A DNA stretch of 64,000 bases, taken from NCBI GenBank assembly GCA_020746105.1, contig CM036619.1, forward strand, positions 11,260,238 through 11,324,237, in the 5' to 3' direction. The stretch is from Trogon surrucura. Taxonomy: Eukaryota > Chordata > Aves > Trogoniformes > Trogonidae. Below are positions 1-13,500 of the stretch, in pieces. A program made the position numbers and the translations under genes. Every line of letters begins with the position of its first letter. The first letter of the stretch is position 1. Under the pieces are notes generated by a model. The model did not search any database. It was given only the letters and a program-made list of their open reading frames with translations, and had not been told where the DNA came from.

Positions 1-1624
1 TCGTCTCTGAGTGGCAAGCCCCAGCCTGGTGTTGGGTCTTTGCAGGCAGACAAGGGAAACTAAGGTATGTATGGGTCCCTGTTTACTGTAAGCGGAAGCA
101 GGAATAGAAGACAGTATTTTTTTTTGACTGATTCTATCCAAGAAAACAGGCAAGGTCAGCAAGCTCTTGCTTGTAGTTTTGAGGGGGAAAGAGCCCATCT
201 GTCCATTTACCTTGGGCTCTACAGGCAGCCATCTGCCTTAATAACCGAGCTGTGAAAAGTACAATCTCGGCAGGATGAAAGCAGAAGCAAAGGAGGAAGG
301 CAAAGGAGGAGTTGGGACCCACCTATCCCACCCACAGCACTTCATACAGGGTGGCTGTCAACGCCACGCTGGTGATGGGTGGCATCTGAGTGCCACCAAA
401 ACACAGTAGTCTCAGCAGTGCAGCACTTAAGGCCCTGTCACACTGCTTTAGCCATCATGGAGGATTCCATTTGGGTTGTGTTTGGGATTATTCTCCACAG
501 CAAACTGTCATTGAGCAAGCAAGGGCTGCAGCACGATAACTTCTGGTTAGCTTTGAGGGTGGGGAAAGTGTTTCTTCTCGGCAGCAGACCTGTGTTGTGC
601 TTGTCTTGCCAAGCTGAAATGTCCTTATGACTGTGTTGTCACTAGCCTGTGTCACAGGGAGCATAATTTAAGTTTCCCCAGTAGATATGACTAAGGCATG
701 TTATAAACACGGCATTTTATGGGGATGTGGACCACACAGACCTGGTGAACTCTGTGTATGCATTGTACTCGTGTCTGGTGTGTGCTTTCTGTACCTGAGT
801 GCAAATTGGAATAATTCCTGGAAAATGGTTCAATATCATGATCAAACTCCGTTCGTTAGCTGACCAATCTTGAGGAAATCTTGTTAAAGGAAAGCTTGCC
901 TGTACGGATGTTTTTAACGTAGCATGCTTATTACTTAGCACAGACCTGAGATGTAACAGGCTGGTTTACAATTCAGTTATGCTTGCGTTGGGGTAGTATT
1001 TGCAGTTTGCACACTAAGAGCAGATGATTGGCTTTTAATTTTTAGTAAATCTTTAGGAAGTCCACTGCTATTAATATATTACTCCAATTTTACATAAAAT
1101 CAGGATACAAGTTGTAACTGAAGATACATGAATTAGATTTTATTTAAACGGTGCATTATACCATTACCATTAATATCAAGCTATTTGACTGTGTAGTATA
1201 ACTATAATCCACTTTGAGAATGTCACCTTTTTTTTTTTCTCAATAGAAATTGTAATGTTTCAGCTGAACTTAAATCCCTTCCCAAATGACATAAACAAAT
1301 CCAAAACCAAATAGAAAGTTATGGCTGCATAATTATATCCATTTGTGCTCTTGCCTTAAGTTACAGGGAAAATGCTTTCCCAAGTAGGTCGCTTAACTTT
1401 AGGAGAATTAGTAACAGCTATATCAGTATTTATTTCTGAGGATTCACTGAGGCTCTGCAACATATCGAATACAAAAAAAATATATGTTTTTGTTGGGAAA
1501 AAATGAAAACATGTAAATCTTTGTCTTTCACACCCTGGTTGGGTGGTCTAAAAAAAGTCTGCACTCTATGTAAACCAAAATTATACAGATATCTGAATTG
1601 TCTTCTTTTAGTCCTTTTGGACAA
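1..1624. other. Gene-free stretch, no recognisable element
   Basis: I see no gene or repeat family here. The first 1 kb is mixed in composition and the part from about 1,020 to 1,440 is AT-rich with short A and T runs. Open frames on both strands are under 85 codons, have no domain that I recognise and lack convincing splice or start context. It is probably unique intergenic or intronic DNA leading into the CR1 fragment that follows. Confidence 0.5.
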
Positions 1625-1862
1625 CGGGCACAATCTGGAACAAAAGAAGTTTCATTTAAGTATGAGAAAGAACTTCTTTACTGTGAGAGTGGCGAAACAC
1701 TGGAACAGGCTGCCCAGGGAAGTTTTGGAGTCTCTTTGCAGAGTTTCAAAACCCACCTGGATGCATTTCTGTGTGATGTGCTCTAGGCAATCCTGCTTTA
1801 GCAGGACTAAATGATCTCTAGAGGTCCTTTCCAACTCCAACAATTCCATGATATGGTGATTC
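1625..1862 (+). mobile_element. CR1 LINE, 5'-truncated 3' end
   Basis: This is the 3' end of a CR1 non-LTR retrotransposon in sense orientation. The plus strand encodes the usual C-terminal tail of the CR1 reverse-transcriptase protein: [19 protein letters not shown] is readable around 1,670-1,725, followed by a segment resembling the common ending in which a hydrophobic stretch precedes the stop. The 3' untranslated part ends in a decayed form of the family's 'fast-evolving' tail (aattccatgatatgg). CR1 copies are usually cut short at the 5' end by incomplete reverse transcription, which explains the 240-bp length. The frame is still readable in parts but the tail octamers are eroded, suggesting middle age within the window. 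It cannot move by itself. Confidence 0.88.
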
Positions 1863-4800
1863 ATTTCAACCTGTGAAGAAATAAAGTGAAAATCTGAGGA
1901 ATGAGGGAAGGAACACGGAGGCTGTGTGCGGGATGGCAAACGTGGGTGACAAGGCAGTGATTTGTGAGGGGCTGCATTTGCACTGCGCTGGATTTCTTTC
2001 AGAAACCTTTTTCCCAGAGCTGCAGAACCCACTGAACACCCGGAGGCCATGTTCACACCTGGCTGCTTAACCAGCCTCATCCATGAGGAAGACATACGGT
2101 GTGAATATAAACTGCCGGACCTCAGCCCTGCAATCCGCGGTGCGGATGGTCGGAGCCTGGTAATGTACAGAAGCGGCGTCACCAACACAGACACGGAGGA
2201 TGCTACCTCAGCAAATTCCTCTCTGCTGTGGACTGCTGCAGGCACAACAGCATCTGCCGGGGCCTGAAGAAGGGGCACTCTGTGCCACAGCTTTTCTGGC
2301 AGAAATCCTTTGTGCTGATGCTATTTATAAAAAAAAAATAGCACTTTTACTACTATAACTTTTCCCACGGGGAGTGATTTTCCTGCAGCAATGCGGTAGT
2401 TCCAGGAGTGCTTTATTTACTGCTGAAAAATACTGATATTCCTGCAGGCTGGAGAACCGTACACACAACCCTTGCGCAGCTCCTACACTATTGCAAAGGA
2501 AGATATTTGTGATATCACTTACTTTACCATTCCTGAACAAAATAAGACACCTAGGCAGAAGCTTGTGGAGCATTCTCTGTGCTGAAGACATCTGCCAGCA
2601 GAGCTATCTCAGTCCCGGATCATGCCTCACCACACCTCCCTCTAGCATAGCTGTGGCTGACAGGTTTGCTGTGCAGGTTTCCAGTGTACTGCTGTGTCAC
2701 CGGTAAATACCTGGGTAATTTTTAACCTCACACAGGATTGGCTTATCAACTGCAAGTTGCCAAAATAATTATACACACTGCTCTCTATGAAAACTGGGTC
2801 AACAGGATACTACTTCTTCTTATGTCCTGTCAGGCTTCTCTGATTTACACCTAGAGCCAGACTTCAGGGAGAAAGATGTTTGAGCTAATGCAAGCAGCCA
2901 TCACATCTCTTCAGGTGATGCCACCTTTCTAAAGCATTTACTTCCCTCTAATTTTACATCATAATGTTTGCTGTGATATAATCATTGCTCTTGACAAAAC
3001 GAGAAAGGAGAGCCCAGAGGAAAAAAAATACTGATATTTATTTAAAATGAAGTATGATAGATAAATACATGTCCTCATTAAGTCAGGGCATGAGGAAGCA
3101 TGGACTTCCAGCACCGCAGCTTTCCAGGCAAAGATCCTAAGGGCCAGTGTGGTTACGCTGGCAAAACTGCACGTTTAGGGGCATATCTTCCTTTGCCCAT
3201 GGGATGTGGTTTTCTGATGCCAGGCCAGTATGTGTTATGTATGTGTGTGCTACGTCTAAGAAAGCTGTAAGGTGACAGAACTAGTTAGCTGGTGGGATTG
3301 TGATCATCTCCATCGGGAGGTGGTGGTTAGCATCGATTTTGGAGTACCAAAGCCTGAGAACTGTAGTGTCAGTCCAACAGTTCACCAAACCTCCATATCG
3401 GTGACTTCTGCAGAGGAGCAGGGAAGTGTCAGGAATAGCATGTCCCTAGAGTGTGTTTCTTTGTAATTTCCACCAACACTTGGTTGGCTTTGGCCTTCCC
3501 ATTTCCTTCCCCAGTGAGTGCAACGCTGGATCCCGATAAGGATCTCGTACCTTTTGGATTCTGACAGATTTCTCCACCTGACCGGCTGTGTCTGTGCTGG
3601 TGCACAAAGCAGGTCGGGGCCTGTTCCAGCCCAGAGGGTAAGAGGCATGGCATGGCTTGTGCTCAGGAAATAAAACCTTTGTTATGCCCGGAGCAGGGTA
3701 GTCTTCTCTATAAGACCATCCCCGTGACTGTGTTTCATTTTCTCGTGTCATTCTGGTGTCGATCGATGATAAGAATGGGATCTGCAGATATTTTTACCCC
3801 TTCACATATTCATCTGCTGAAGTGCAATTGCCTCTGGCTTGCTAGGAGGGACATGGTAGGTAGCCATAACTTCTCCAGATCTTTTTCCAGAACTTCTTTT
3901 ACACGCTTCCACTATGTCACTGCTTGTTTGCATAGTTTCCAAAGGAAACAGACACAATCTCTTCTATCTCTCCCTGTGCTGACGTCTTTCTGTGCTGCTC
4001 ATCACTCTCATCAGCTGTTCCTGAACTGCCTCTTAACCACAGTTGGAAATTCAAAGCTGGGCTCCTCCCCAGCTGCCTCTTTGATGTCCCTTTCTTCCCC
4101 TTCACATCACCGACATCACTCTCTTTGAACATGGGCATCGTGATAAGGTTTATGAGTTTACTTCCCGTTAGGATGAGGGCACCCAAGCCCTGCATGTCTG
4201 AGGACCTTCTGCTGCCTCTGAAATGGGCACAGGGCAGTAGCTTCTAGCAGAAAGACAAGGTTAGGTTGCTTCAGCATGGAGTTGCCACAGTTTGTGAATC
4301 AGAGCCCTCAAATACATGCATAAACACTAATTAAACCCAATTTAAAAGTATCTGATATTTATCAAGCTTAATTTAGTTAAGGATCAAAATTAAATTATTG
4401 ATTAGCTACCAAGTTAAGCTATGTCTGTGTCATCCTCTAAAGCAAGCAGAAGAATATCTACCTGAACAGACTAATTCAATTCTCAGTCAACTTCAGAAAA
4501 CATTTCATTTGGTGCTACTCAGATGTATCACAAGAATGAGAGCCAGAGGTTTTCATTTCAGTTACATCTGAACTGACATTTCCGAGTTTGAATTCATTAC
4601 ATAATTCATTTCTTCTGAAAGTCAGAGCTTGGATATTTGGATCTGGAGACTTATTTTTTTTTTCCTGGTTTAAGAGACAGGAGCCAGCAAAGCCTGCTTG
4701 CTCAGCAGCTTGCAGAAAGTTTTCCAGATGAGAGGAGTGAATCAGTGATATCACTGGCAAGATTACGTTATAGCAGTTGTTGGAAAAGGCCTTCAGAGGA

Positions 4801-5218
4801 GCAGAATACAATAGAAATGCTGGAGCAGAGTGAGAATTGCAGATAAGGCTCTGGGATCTGGTCTTGGAAGATACCCAGTGTTAGCAGCTTCACTAGAAGA
4901 CCGTAGCAGACCGTTAGAAGACAGTCTCTGTGCAAATGTTGTCTTAAACCCCATAGGTTTTGGGATAATTTATACCAGAAAGCATAGGAGAGATATCTGG
5001 GGGTATAAAGAATTTTCTGGAGAAGAAGAAAGAAATTAACATTGACCCCATCTTCCTCTTCAGCACTATTTCTATTTTAAATGGGAAAATATTAGCTGTG
5101 GATCTGCTGCTACTGCTAATTTTAAGATTAATAGTTTGGTGGGGTTTTTTCCAAGTAGGAATTTTTATCTTGTTAGTAGTTGGTGACATATGTGGTCCTT
5201 GAAGCCAACTGGAGTCTC
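1863..5218. other. Gene-free stretch with a GC-richer islet
   Basis: No gene is recognised. Between about 1,900 and 2,290 the sequence is richer in G, C and CpG than its surroundings; a 72-codon plus-strand frame lies at 2,049-2,267 but resembles nothing I know. A 158-codon plus-strand frame at 3,652-4,128 is rich in Ser, His, Leu and Phe with no domain, and reads like chance. Around 4,325-4,440 there is a very AT-rich segment that weakly resembles the double-hairpin element at 48.4 kb. Confidence 0.45.
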
Positions 5219-5331
5219 ACTATTTATGTTACAGTAGAGCCTAGAGATCATAATCAGTCTTCCAGGTGCTGTGCAGATAGAGACAGCCTGCTCCAAATAG
5301 CCTCAAAATAGGTAAGGGGTGGAGGGGAGAC
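5219..5331 (-). mobile_element. Ancient SINE relic with L2-type tail
   Basis: Read on the minus strand, this segment resembles the conserved 3' part of amniote MIR/L2-type SINEs: a region like 'agctc...gcaggctgtctct', then 'gcacctggaag' and a block ending in 'taggctctactgtaa'. On the plus strand the order is acagtagagcctagag, then aggtgctgtgcagatag and agacagcctgctcc, which matches the layout I know from turtle and crocodile relatives (acagtagcacctagag / aggcgctgtacaaac / agacagtccctgcccc). It is heavily diverged, so it is likely to predate modern birds. It has no coding capacity. The exact subfamily (MIR1_Amn-like or another L2-tailed SINE) cannot be set without a consensus search. Confidence 0.6.
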
Positions 5332-7439
5332 AACCAAAAACATAGGGGAAAGCAGTGTGAGTTCAGGCTGCCAAGCAAGTTGGAGCTGGGAGCAGCAGAA
5401 TTGCTTTCTCTTCTGCATCCTCCATCACCCTGTGCTGCAGAAGGGGTTTTCCACTGTTCTCCTGGGTATTGTCTTTGCCTAGTTCAAGCTCATTTTTAAC
5501 TCATGTCACTGACATGCCCAAAATTCAGCCTATAGGCTTTATTTTCTGGGATTTTTGGTGGTGTATGTGTGTTCCTCCGCCTGGGAGATACCCGCCCCAT
5601 GTAATGGAAATGCTGCCAGAAATTTCACTCTAATGGTACAAAGGATGCCACTACAAAAGCCTTGCTGCTATTTTTATCTCTCATCCAGCTGGCCTCTATA
5701 GCTTTCTGTTTGTATTTTCCTCTTTTAGTAGACAGCCTTATCACCAGGCAGAGGGTAGAGGCTGGGGCTGGGAAGAAACACCTAAATAAAGCTGACTATG
5801 AAGCAGAAGTACGTTGGCTATGGGAGTGGTGACAGGGAATTCTTCCTCCAGAGCTTAACTTTGACCATAAACTCTAGTTCCACTTAGTAACCAAAATTGC
5901 CTCAATTTTGTCCAGCTTCCTGACTTCACTCATATAAAGAGCAATAAAGGAAGGCAAGGGTGAAATAACCTCTAAATAAAAGATGAGGTAATTTTGAAGG
6001 CACATTAGACTTTTATGTGTATTATGGCTTTTTATATAAGCCCACTGAGGGTTGCAGCATCTCCAGGATGGAGCTGTCACCTGGTGTTTTCCACTTTACA
6101 GCAGTTTGCATAAAATGTGAGTGCCTCTGGTGCGAATTACTCAGAATTCTTTGCTAATTTTCTGTGATGGGGAGGGAGGGTGTGCTGAGGGAGATTTTTC
6201 TTTTGTTGTTATCTCCTGGTTTCCTCTAATCTTACCCATTGTTTTCAAAGGAAATAGAAAGGGACTGTCTGTTTATAAATCAAAGATTGCACTGAGCTGA
6301 AAAAAGGTGGTGCCCAAGCAATCTGCTGAAATGAATGTGGGTGAAATTCTGCTGAAATTCAGCAGCTTGTGTTATAATGCCTGGATAATCCTAAACATCT
6401 GACCTTAAAATCTGTGAACCATACATAGTGAGATTAGGGCAGATATGGATGCTGTAACAGTCCCACAAGTATAAATGTCTATTGGTCCAATATCTTACAA
6501 GTTTTAGAGTCTCACAATATATTCACAATAATTATTGCAGGGATTGCTGGCTATGAAATGTCTAGTTTGCCTCTTTTGTCCTTCATTTTCTATTTTGTTT
6601 GGAGGATGAGCTGATGTGCCTTCGGCAAGGAAGATTGTGAGACCCAGACATGGGACAGAGAGACCAAATGCAGTAGGAGCATGCTGTTAACCATGGTATG
6701 AACTACTCTGTTGACCAAATTGTGTTTCTGCTCTTCCATGAAGGGCACAAGGGAGAAGAGTTTAGCTGTGTCACCTTTGACAGAAATAAACTTGCTTGAA
6801 TGGAATCCCTGGAAGGTCTAAAACCTACTTGGCTACATTCAGACTTGTCAAGTCTCATGTACTACCTGGGAGAGACTCTCACTTGCTCACCTCATGCCTC
6901 ATCCCAGACACTGGTAGTAGCAAGATGACCTGACCTCATTCTTGCTGTGGGACCTCAGGGGCCAGTGTAGCTTAATACGGAAAGCTACTGCTTGCATCAG
7001 GGTTAGGAGATGCAGTACTTGGAAACCAGAGAGTACGTGCACTCAAGGGTGACCTCACATCTGTAGAAGACTTGGTGGAAGAGACATGTTTACAGTGTTG
7101 CTTGTCAACTATCTGACTTGTGAAATCTCAATGTAGGGTAAGAAAAAAACTGAAATCCATAGGTTCACCATCACTCCCCTTACATCCCTTTTTTTTTTTT
7201 TTTTTTTTTTCAGGCGGAATGTGCTGCGGAAAGGACTAATGTTGCATCACAACTGTCATTAGTTATGGTATGTTCAGAGACAGATGGACTCCAGGTCAAG
7301 AAGGAGGCAGTGATTAGCAAATTTCACCCCACTCTCCCCTCTGGCTTACTTATACTGCAGAACTTCTCCCCAGAAATGGGATTAAGTCATCGGTTTGATG
7401 AAGACATCTAATCTTGTTGTAGAGGATCTAAGTAAACTG
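5332..7439. other. Gene-free stretch with poly(T) tract
   Basis: No gene is recognised. The only clear structure is the uninterrupted T run at 7,189-7,210, which is listed separately. Open frames are short; the longest, on the minus strand at 5,874-6,080, has no domain. Confidence 0.45.
7189..7210. repeat. Poly(T) homopolymer, 22 bases
   Basis: An unbroken run of T is followed directly by CAG. That gives a perfect polypyrimidine-plus-AG look, like a splice acceptor, but no open exon follows, so a simple homopolymer is the better reading. Long runs such as this often vary in length between individuals. It could also be the antisense poly(A) of a lost retrocopy, but no matching gene body is visible beside it. 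Confidence 0.9.
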
Positions 7440-7565
7440 AATCCTCCTCTCACTTGGCAAACTATTCCAGTGTTTAATCATCCTTACCCCCAGGAAACTG
7501 CATCTTGTTTCAAGGTCAAGTTTATCACATTTCCACTCCAGCTACTGGAACCCTTCATGGCTTTC
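7440..7565 (-). mobile_element. Ancient CR1-like LINE relic
   Basis: On the minus strand this resembles the 3' part of an old CR1. The plus strand shows the reverse complement of the familiar block: 'actattccagtgtttaatcatcctta' corresponds to the part encoding the 'HWN.LP' region, and the following 'ttcaaggtcaagtttatc' fits the 'KLD...F' block upstream. Divergence is high and no frame survives. It is much older than the CR1 copies at 21.4, 46.6 and 60.2 kb. The boundaries are uncertain by tens of bases. Confidence 0.5.
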
Positions 7566-10500
7566 TAGGAGACAGTCTCCTTTGAGAGCTGGTTTAACTC
7601 TCTGTTCTGAGCTGCCCAGCAAAGGGTGGTGGGTATTCTTCTGTCACTTCCGTTCACTCGATTGGTTTAAGGAGCTCCCAAACAGGCAGGAGAGGGACAT
7701 CTGGGAGGAGAGGGGGGACCATCCAGGAAGGAGAAGAAATAGTCCCCCACCTCTAGGAGTTAGTAGACATGCTTAGAGGGGGCTAGAGCCATGGGTTTAA
7801 CCCCCACGGTTAGCTCAGTGTGCCCTGTCCTGGTGTGTCAGTCATTCCTGCTCACTGTTTTCCAAAGGAAAAATTGCAGGGGCTGGATTTACATTGGAGT
7901 GCAACCAATGGATTTGAGGCTCCCCTGGTTACGTGATGTGACACTGACCTCACTGCTGGACAGCCTCTGCCTCACTTTTTTGAGCTTCACTGGTGGCCAG
8001 GTCCACCTGAGGAGCTTCTGCTTGTGTATCAAACATCAGGTATGGCTCTGGGATCCTAGGCAATGCTTTGAGACTGACCCAACCCGTTATGGGCATCACA
8101 GAAGTGCTCTGTTACTCTACTTGGGGACCCGGCAGAAACGTCTTTTATATGGGCTTGTTTTGGCCATAAAAAGTGCCTCTATATGAGGAGGTTTTGAATT
8201 GCCATCTGTAGCCTTGGAGTCAAAACCTCAGACTTTTTCTAGCATGGCTCTGGTCCTGGAAAAGAGTCAAACCTGCTGCCTGTTACTGGCCAAATAAATC
8301 CCTTCTTACTCCAGCCAGAGTCCTCCAGATCTCCTGGACTGCCATCACCCTAACTCCTCAAACTCTTATTGCAGCACTGACAGGGAAGATTCAGGCCAGC
8401 CATCTGAAAGCAGCCAAAGCAAACGAAGAGGAGGCAATGTGTTTTTGGGACCCAGAGCCAAAACTTCTGCGTGCAGCTTGCAGAGAGCCAGAGACTGGAG
8501 TCCCAGACTTCAGCCATCTCCTAGAGGACCCAGAGCCAGAAGTTGCTTTCATGTTGCTGGCATCCAGCCTCAAGGGAGAGCTCAGCGGAAGTAAATCTCT
8601 GGAGTCCTCCGCTGAGTATTTATTGATGTCTTGGTTAACCACTTGTGGGATGAGCCAAGTATGTCTGTGAAACTGACTGCTCCAGAACTGCCAGACTAAG
8701 TACATGTTGTCTCAAGAGGAGAGAAAGATGGATGGGGGAGAAAGAAACAGCATATATTCCTGCCTGTAGTCCTGTTGGTTAACATGAGGGAGTGAGAGAC
8801 GTGTGTGTGGTGGAGCAAGGGCATCTTTGACTGTATATTCATGATTGCCATGACATTAATGATTTTTTTCCAAGTAAAGCATATAGTGCCACTAATGTCT
8901 TGCACAGCACTGGAGACATAGAAAAAAAGCAATGTCCTCAAACGCCTCAAGAAACTTTTCCTGAAGTGTGAAGCCTTTTGAGTCAACCCCAGCTGAAGAT
9001 ATTTGGGCCAACCCAACAACACCTCTATTGAAGTACCAGCCAGTTTGTGGCAACTCTTCACGTGGACTTCCAACAAATTCTCCTCTGTGGTCTTTGCAGT
9101 ATTGTCCTTAAAACATCTAAAAGAAATAGTTTTACAGAGGTAGTTGGCACATATTTGCTTGTGGCTCAGTCCTCTGGTTAAAAATTGCTAATGGGTGTGG
9201 ACAGCCTTGTCAGCCTGGATGTTCCTGTCTTCTGGCTCACCTTCACTACTGAATAATCTGCAGCCTTTCATCTGTGCAGAAAGGAAGTGTTGTGAAACTC
9301 CCTGTGCCATCTCCAAGTTGGCTCCTCTGTTAATGAAGAGGAGAGTGTTTCCATGTTCCTGTGTGTTGACTAAGTAAATCTAGAAATGATCCCTCAACTA
9401 TCACTACATTCCTTAATGATTTTTTTTTTGGTGGGTAATCCATTGAAGCATAGGGAATATTGATAATTATTAGGGCTAAAAAGGACAATCTACTTATGCT
9501 TGTTTTAGTAAATGAAAGGATTTTGTGGAAAAGGAATAAAAACTGATTAGAACACTACAGTGTTTTGCCCATAACAAGAAAAAATATCACATTGTTCGGT
9601 AGGTGAAGTAGAGTTGCAAGTTCAGCATTCAGCTAACTAAAATAGCAGATAAATAAAGAAAAAACAATTAGTCTCAGGCACCTGCTATTCAACTAAAAAT
9701 GTTGTGGAAGCAGGAAGGTCACTCATGAACACAAACAGATTGAGCTGAGATGACCAAGACAGTTACTGCTTCTAGCTGTCCTCCTCATTTCTCTCCTGGT
9801 GGGCATTGTCCTGCTGAAATGCTGGTGAAAGTGATCTTGAACTACCACAGCCGAAAACCCAAAATAAGGTTTACTTCCATATACCTTTCTGTAAACTGCA
9901 GTGGTTTCGGGACATTTTCTTGGGCTGCCCCTGTGGCAGGGCTGGCAAACTGTGAGCCAATTGCAGTTGCAGCTATCTCACTTGTGTTTAACGTGGTAAT
10001 TGACCAATTTTAATTTAGAGAAGCTAAAGATGTGGTCTTGCCTTGTTTGCTTTCCAAAGTCATGTGTGGCTCTGATTGGTAAATGCAATTTGGCCACTAG
10101 TACAGGAAAACCAAATAATTAGATCTGATCTGTATGTAAATAAATATCCATCAAAAACTTGGCCTCTGTTGTGTACTTTAATCTTGCTTCTTTGTACAGG
10201 GACCACTGACAGTAATAACTAGGCTTCAACCTGTGACTGTTTAAATAAGATCCTGAGCAAGTTTTTTTTTCGTAATAACTTCAGCTTTGGAATTTTCCCT
10301 CTGGAACCATTCGGTTATTGTCATCATTCAGGAACTCATCATTACTCTCAGGCAGTAAGCGTTTATGAAACACGCACACAGGGTGAATACATCAAACCCA
10401 CAGGATTCTGCTCAGCTTGGGTTGCTGCTGGTCCCTTTGTTTGGTGGAGCCAATGCCCTGTCTTTGTGACACATGGGGACATCTAATGGTTGAGTAACAG

Positions 10501-13500
10501 ACCACTGGGAAATTCCCCCTTTTCTGGGTCGATATTTTTATTAGAGCTTGTTTTCTCTCTTTGCCACTTTTCCCCTTAAAAAAATTCTCAGTTTTGCTGA
10601 TAAACTTTTTTTATTTACTCCTTTTTAGCAGTAAGCAGTAATCGTTAGCTGTAATTTCAATGTAGTTAGCAAACTCCTTTCTTCTAAGCAGAAGCAATAG
10701 AGAGAAAGCCAAGAATACCAATCTGCCTAGTTTAGCAAGAAAGATACAGAGATGACCTACTGTGAAACAGAAATCTTTCCAGGAAAGAAAATACTTGGTC
10801 TTGAACTCTGATCAGCCTGGCAGAGAAGAGCATAATCAGAAACAAGGGCTAGAAGCTGAATTCAAGATTTGTCACCAAGACAGTTTGTTTTTTTTGTTTT
10901 TGTTTTTCTCTTTGTGAATTTTGTTTGGATTTACTTTCTAATTTTTTTTAAACTGGGGGAGTCTTCTGGAGAAAATAACTGGATCTTTCATTTCTTGACA
11001 TTTTCAAATCAGGACTGTATGCATTTCTGAAAGATGAACTTTAGTCAAACCTAAACCTACAGGAATGTAGTATGTGGTTTGACGCATATGTTGTACAAGA
11101 GCTACGCTTTTAATGGGCCTGTATGGCTTTAAATATATGAAGAAATGTATGATGTTCTTGGTATGTTTACAAGACTCTCTTGACTGCACCCTTGATTGGC
11201 ATAAGGTTTAGTAGTTTCTTTGACAGCCCTTTCTTGTCTTTTTGCTTTGATGGAATTCTTTATGTGTGAATCTGTCCTCTTGTGCTCACCTTCAGGTTCC
11301 TCCTCTGTTCTACTCCAACACTTAAACCTCTATTGTTTTATTGCCCAGAAGGGATAAAAGTTATTGTTGTTAAAAAATGTTAAAAAATTGTTCTGTTTCT
11401 GTATGTCCTGTTTCTGTTCTTGTATGTCCTGTCTTTCAAACTGGACATGGTGTCCAGATGTTGGCCTACAGATAGCTGTAGCTATGGAAGAAATTCCAAC
11501 ATAGTTCATCAAGTTTCCTATTTGAAACTTCATACTGTGAGGAATCCTTGAGGCTAGCACAACTGCAGGTTACACAATTTGTGTGGATGTTCTGCTTATG
11601 GCTTGGGTAGGCAATCACATGGCTGAATTACTCATTGGGAAGCAGAATAATTAATAATATTAAATCGAATCTAACCTAATCTAAAGGTGTAGCTGATTAT
11701 GTGCTTATCAACATACTTTGCTGATTTTTATCAGGTGGAATGTTGTATCTTCAAAGATTAAAGGAAAGAAAAAGGAATCTTAATACTCAGTGATGAAGGT
11801 ATTGGTGGCCTCAGTGCAATCTGCAGATCTGACACAGTGTTGTTTTGGAAAATTGGTTTGCTGGTGGGTCCTTGCTGTTTCAGGGAACTTGCTTGCCTCT
11901 GTGCACCTGCCTGAGGTTTCACTGTCAAACAGAACACCTTGTGGAGTTCATCCATATCAACCTTAATCTTCCTTTTGCATGATGGTAAACCAATCTTCAC
12001 ACCACCACGAAGCCAAACTGAGGTGCCAGGCTCCAGAGAGGTGCAGGAGTCCATCCGGGCAGGTGAGGTTTTATACTTGAACCCTGCATATGGCAATGGG
12101 TAGGGAAAGCAGAGAATGAGGCAGAATTACGGGATATTGACAGCAAGAAGTCAGAACATGAGCTCAAACTTAGGCATCTGCCTGTCTGACTCCCTCAAAC
12201 ACTCAACTACCATCGCATGAGCTGAGACTGGAAATGACTGTGAGAATGCAGTGTGTTGCATCATGTCAGAGGGCAGTGCCTCAAATAAAAGCCAAAGCAG
12301 AAGATTTTGATGGAAAACCGCATTTATTAAAGGTGTATTAAAGGAGGAAGAAGTTTGTTCTGAGATATTATAAGGTTAATGTAAATAAAGACATGTATTT
12401 TGACTTCCTGATTTGCCAGTGCAAGGAGAAATAAACATTAGATTACTAAAATAAAGCAAGATTAAGACATCGAAACACCACTTACTAAATTTTAAAAAAA
12501 ATCCCATTCTTGCATCCTATGGAAAGGAAGAAATCTGTTCAGTCACTGGGTGAAGATTTTAACCATGACCAGGCTGAGCTGGGTTTGTTGATGATGTTTG
12601 TTTGTCTGATTTTTAATAATATGATTAACAAAGCTTGAGGTGGGAACAAAGCTTTCATTTTTACAATTACATTCAGAAATTAAAAACCTTAAATGACTGA
12701 AAGTTAAAGGCAATTTGACATGTACTTTGTGCAGTGTCAGATAATGATACTTTTTCTGGAGGGATAGTTCTTTTATGACTAACATTTCAAACATCTCATT
12801 CGTACTGGAACATATGACTAAAAGCACAAAGGACTTTAAGTGTGTCAGGAAGGGGCTTTTGTAGCTAACATCTTGGTAACACTACTTCGAGGAAGGAAAA
12901 AAGATAGGTAGATTAGCTGGAACCAAGTCACAGATTTCTAGCTATAGAAGGCTACAGGTGTATGTAGTCAAGTGTGACATTTGTTGTATTAATGTATATT
13001 TGTGAAAAGGTTGATTTAATAGGCTTTGATGGTACAGAGTTACATAGATCTTTGCATATGCACCAAATATTTGCTCTGAGACTTCAAGCCTGGCAGAGTT
13101 GAATTCTGACAATCCACCTTAGATTGTTTTTCTTTTCTCTCATTTAACACCCTTGCATCCATTTTCTCCAAGAAACTGTCCTCACTGAATAGGACCTCAT
13201 CTGCATTCTCCATTAGAGAATGGCTAGCCCCAAAAATGTTTTTAATATGCAAGCCAAGGTATTGATTCAAACACAGCAAAATGTTTTTAACGTGACCTGA
13301 ATCTTGAAATAATCCACATTATTTTTTTTTTAATTAATCCTCAACGCAACAACTGAGTTGTTTTTGCAGTTTTGAAGTTTAAGTCATTTACTATTTTCCT
13401 TTGTCCAGTGTCTGCTTTTACTGTACCTCAAATGTGTGTGGAAAGCAAAGGTAAGGCAAAGAAAGGCCGTGTAATTTAAGATCATGTAGGAGGCTTGTAT

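Noticed and set aside
1652-2278. 208-codon minus-strand frame as a gene
   Set aside because: Its C-terminal third is the antisense of the CR1 fragment at 1,625-1,862; the remainder has no recognisable feature.
3652-4128. 158-codon plus-strand frame as a gene
   Set aside because: No domain, biased composition following local sequence, and no splice or promoter context.
6960-7035. Phrase 'gtgtagcttaata' like the start of mitochondrial tRNA-Phe
   Set aside because: The match stops after about thirteen bases; no cloverleaf or neighbouring mitochondrial sequence follows, so neither a tRNA nor a nuclear mitochondrial copy is supported.
7189-7215. Poly(T) followed by CAG as a splice acceptor
   Set aside because: No open exon or donor site follows at a sensible distance; a homopolymer explains it.
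11435-11480. Short antisense CR1 resemblance
   Set aside because: Similarity is limited to a few words such as 'ccagatgttggcc' and has no supporting flanking block.
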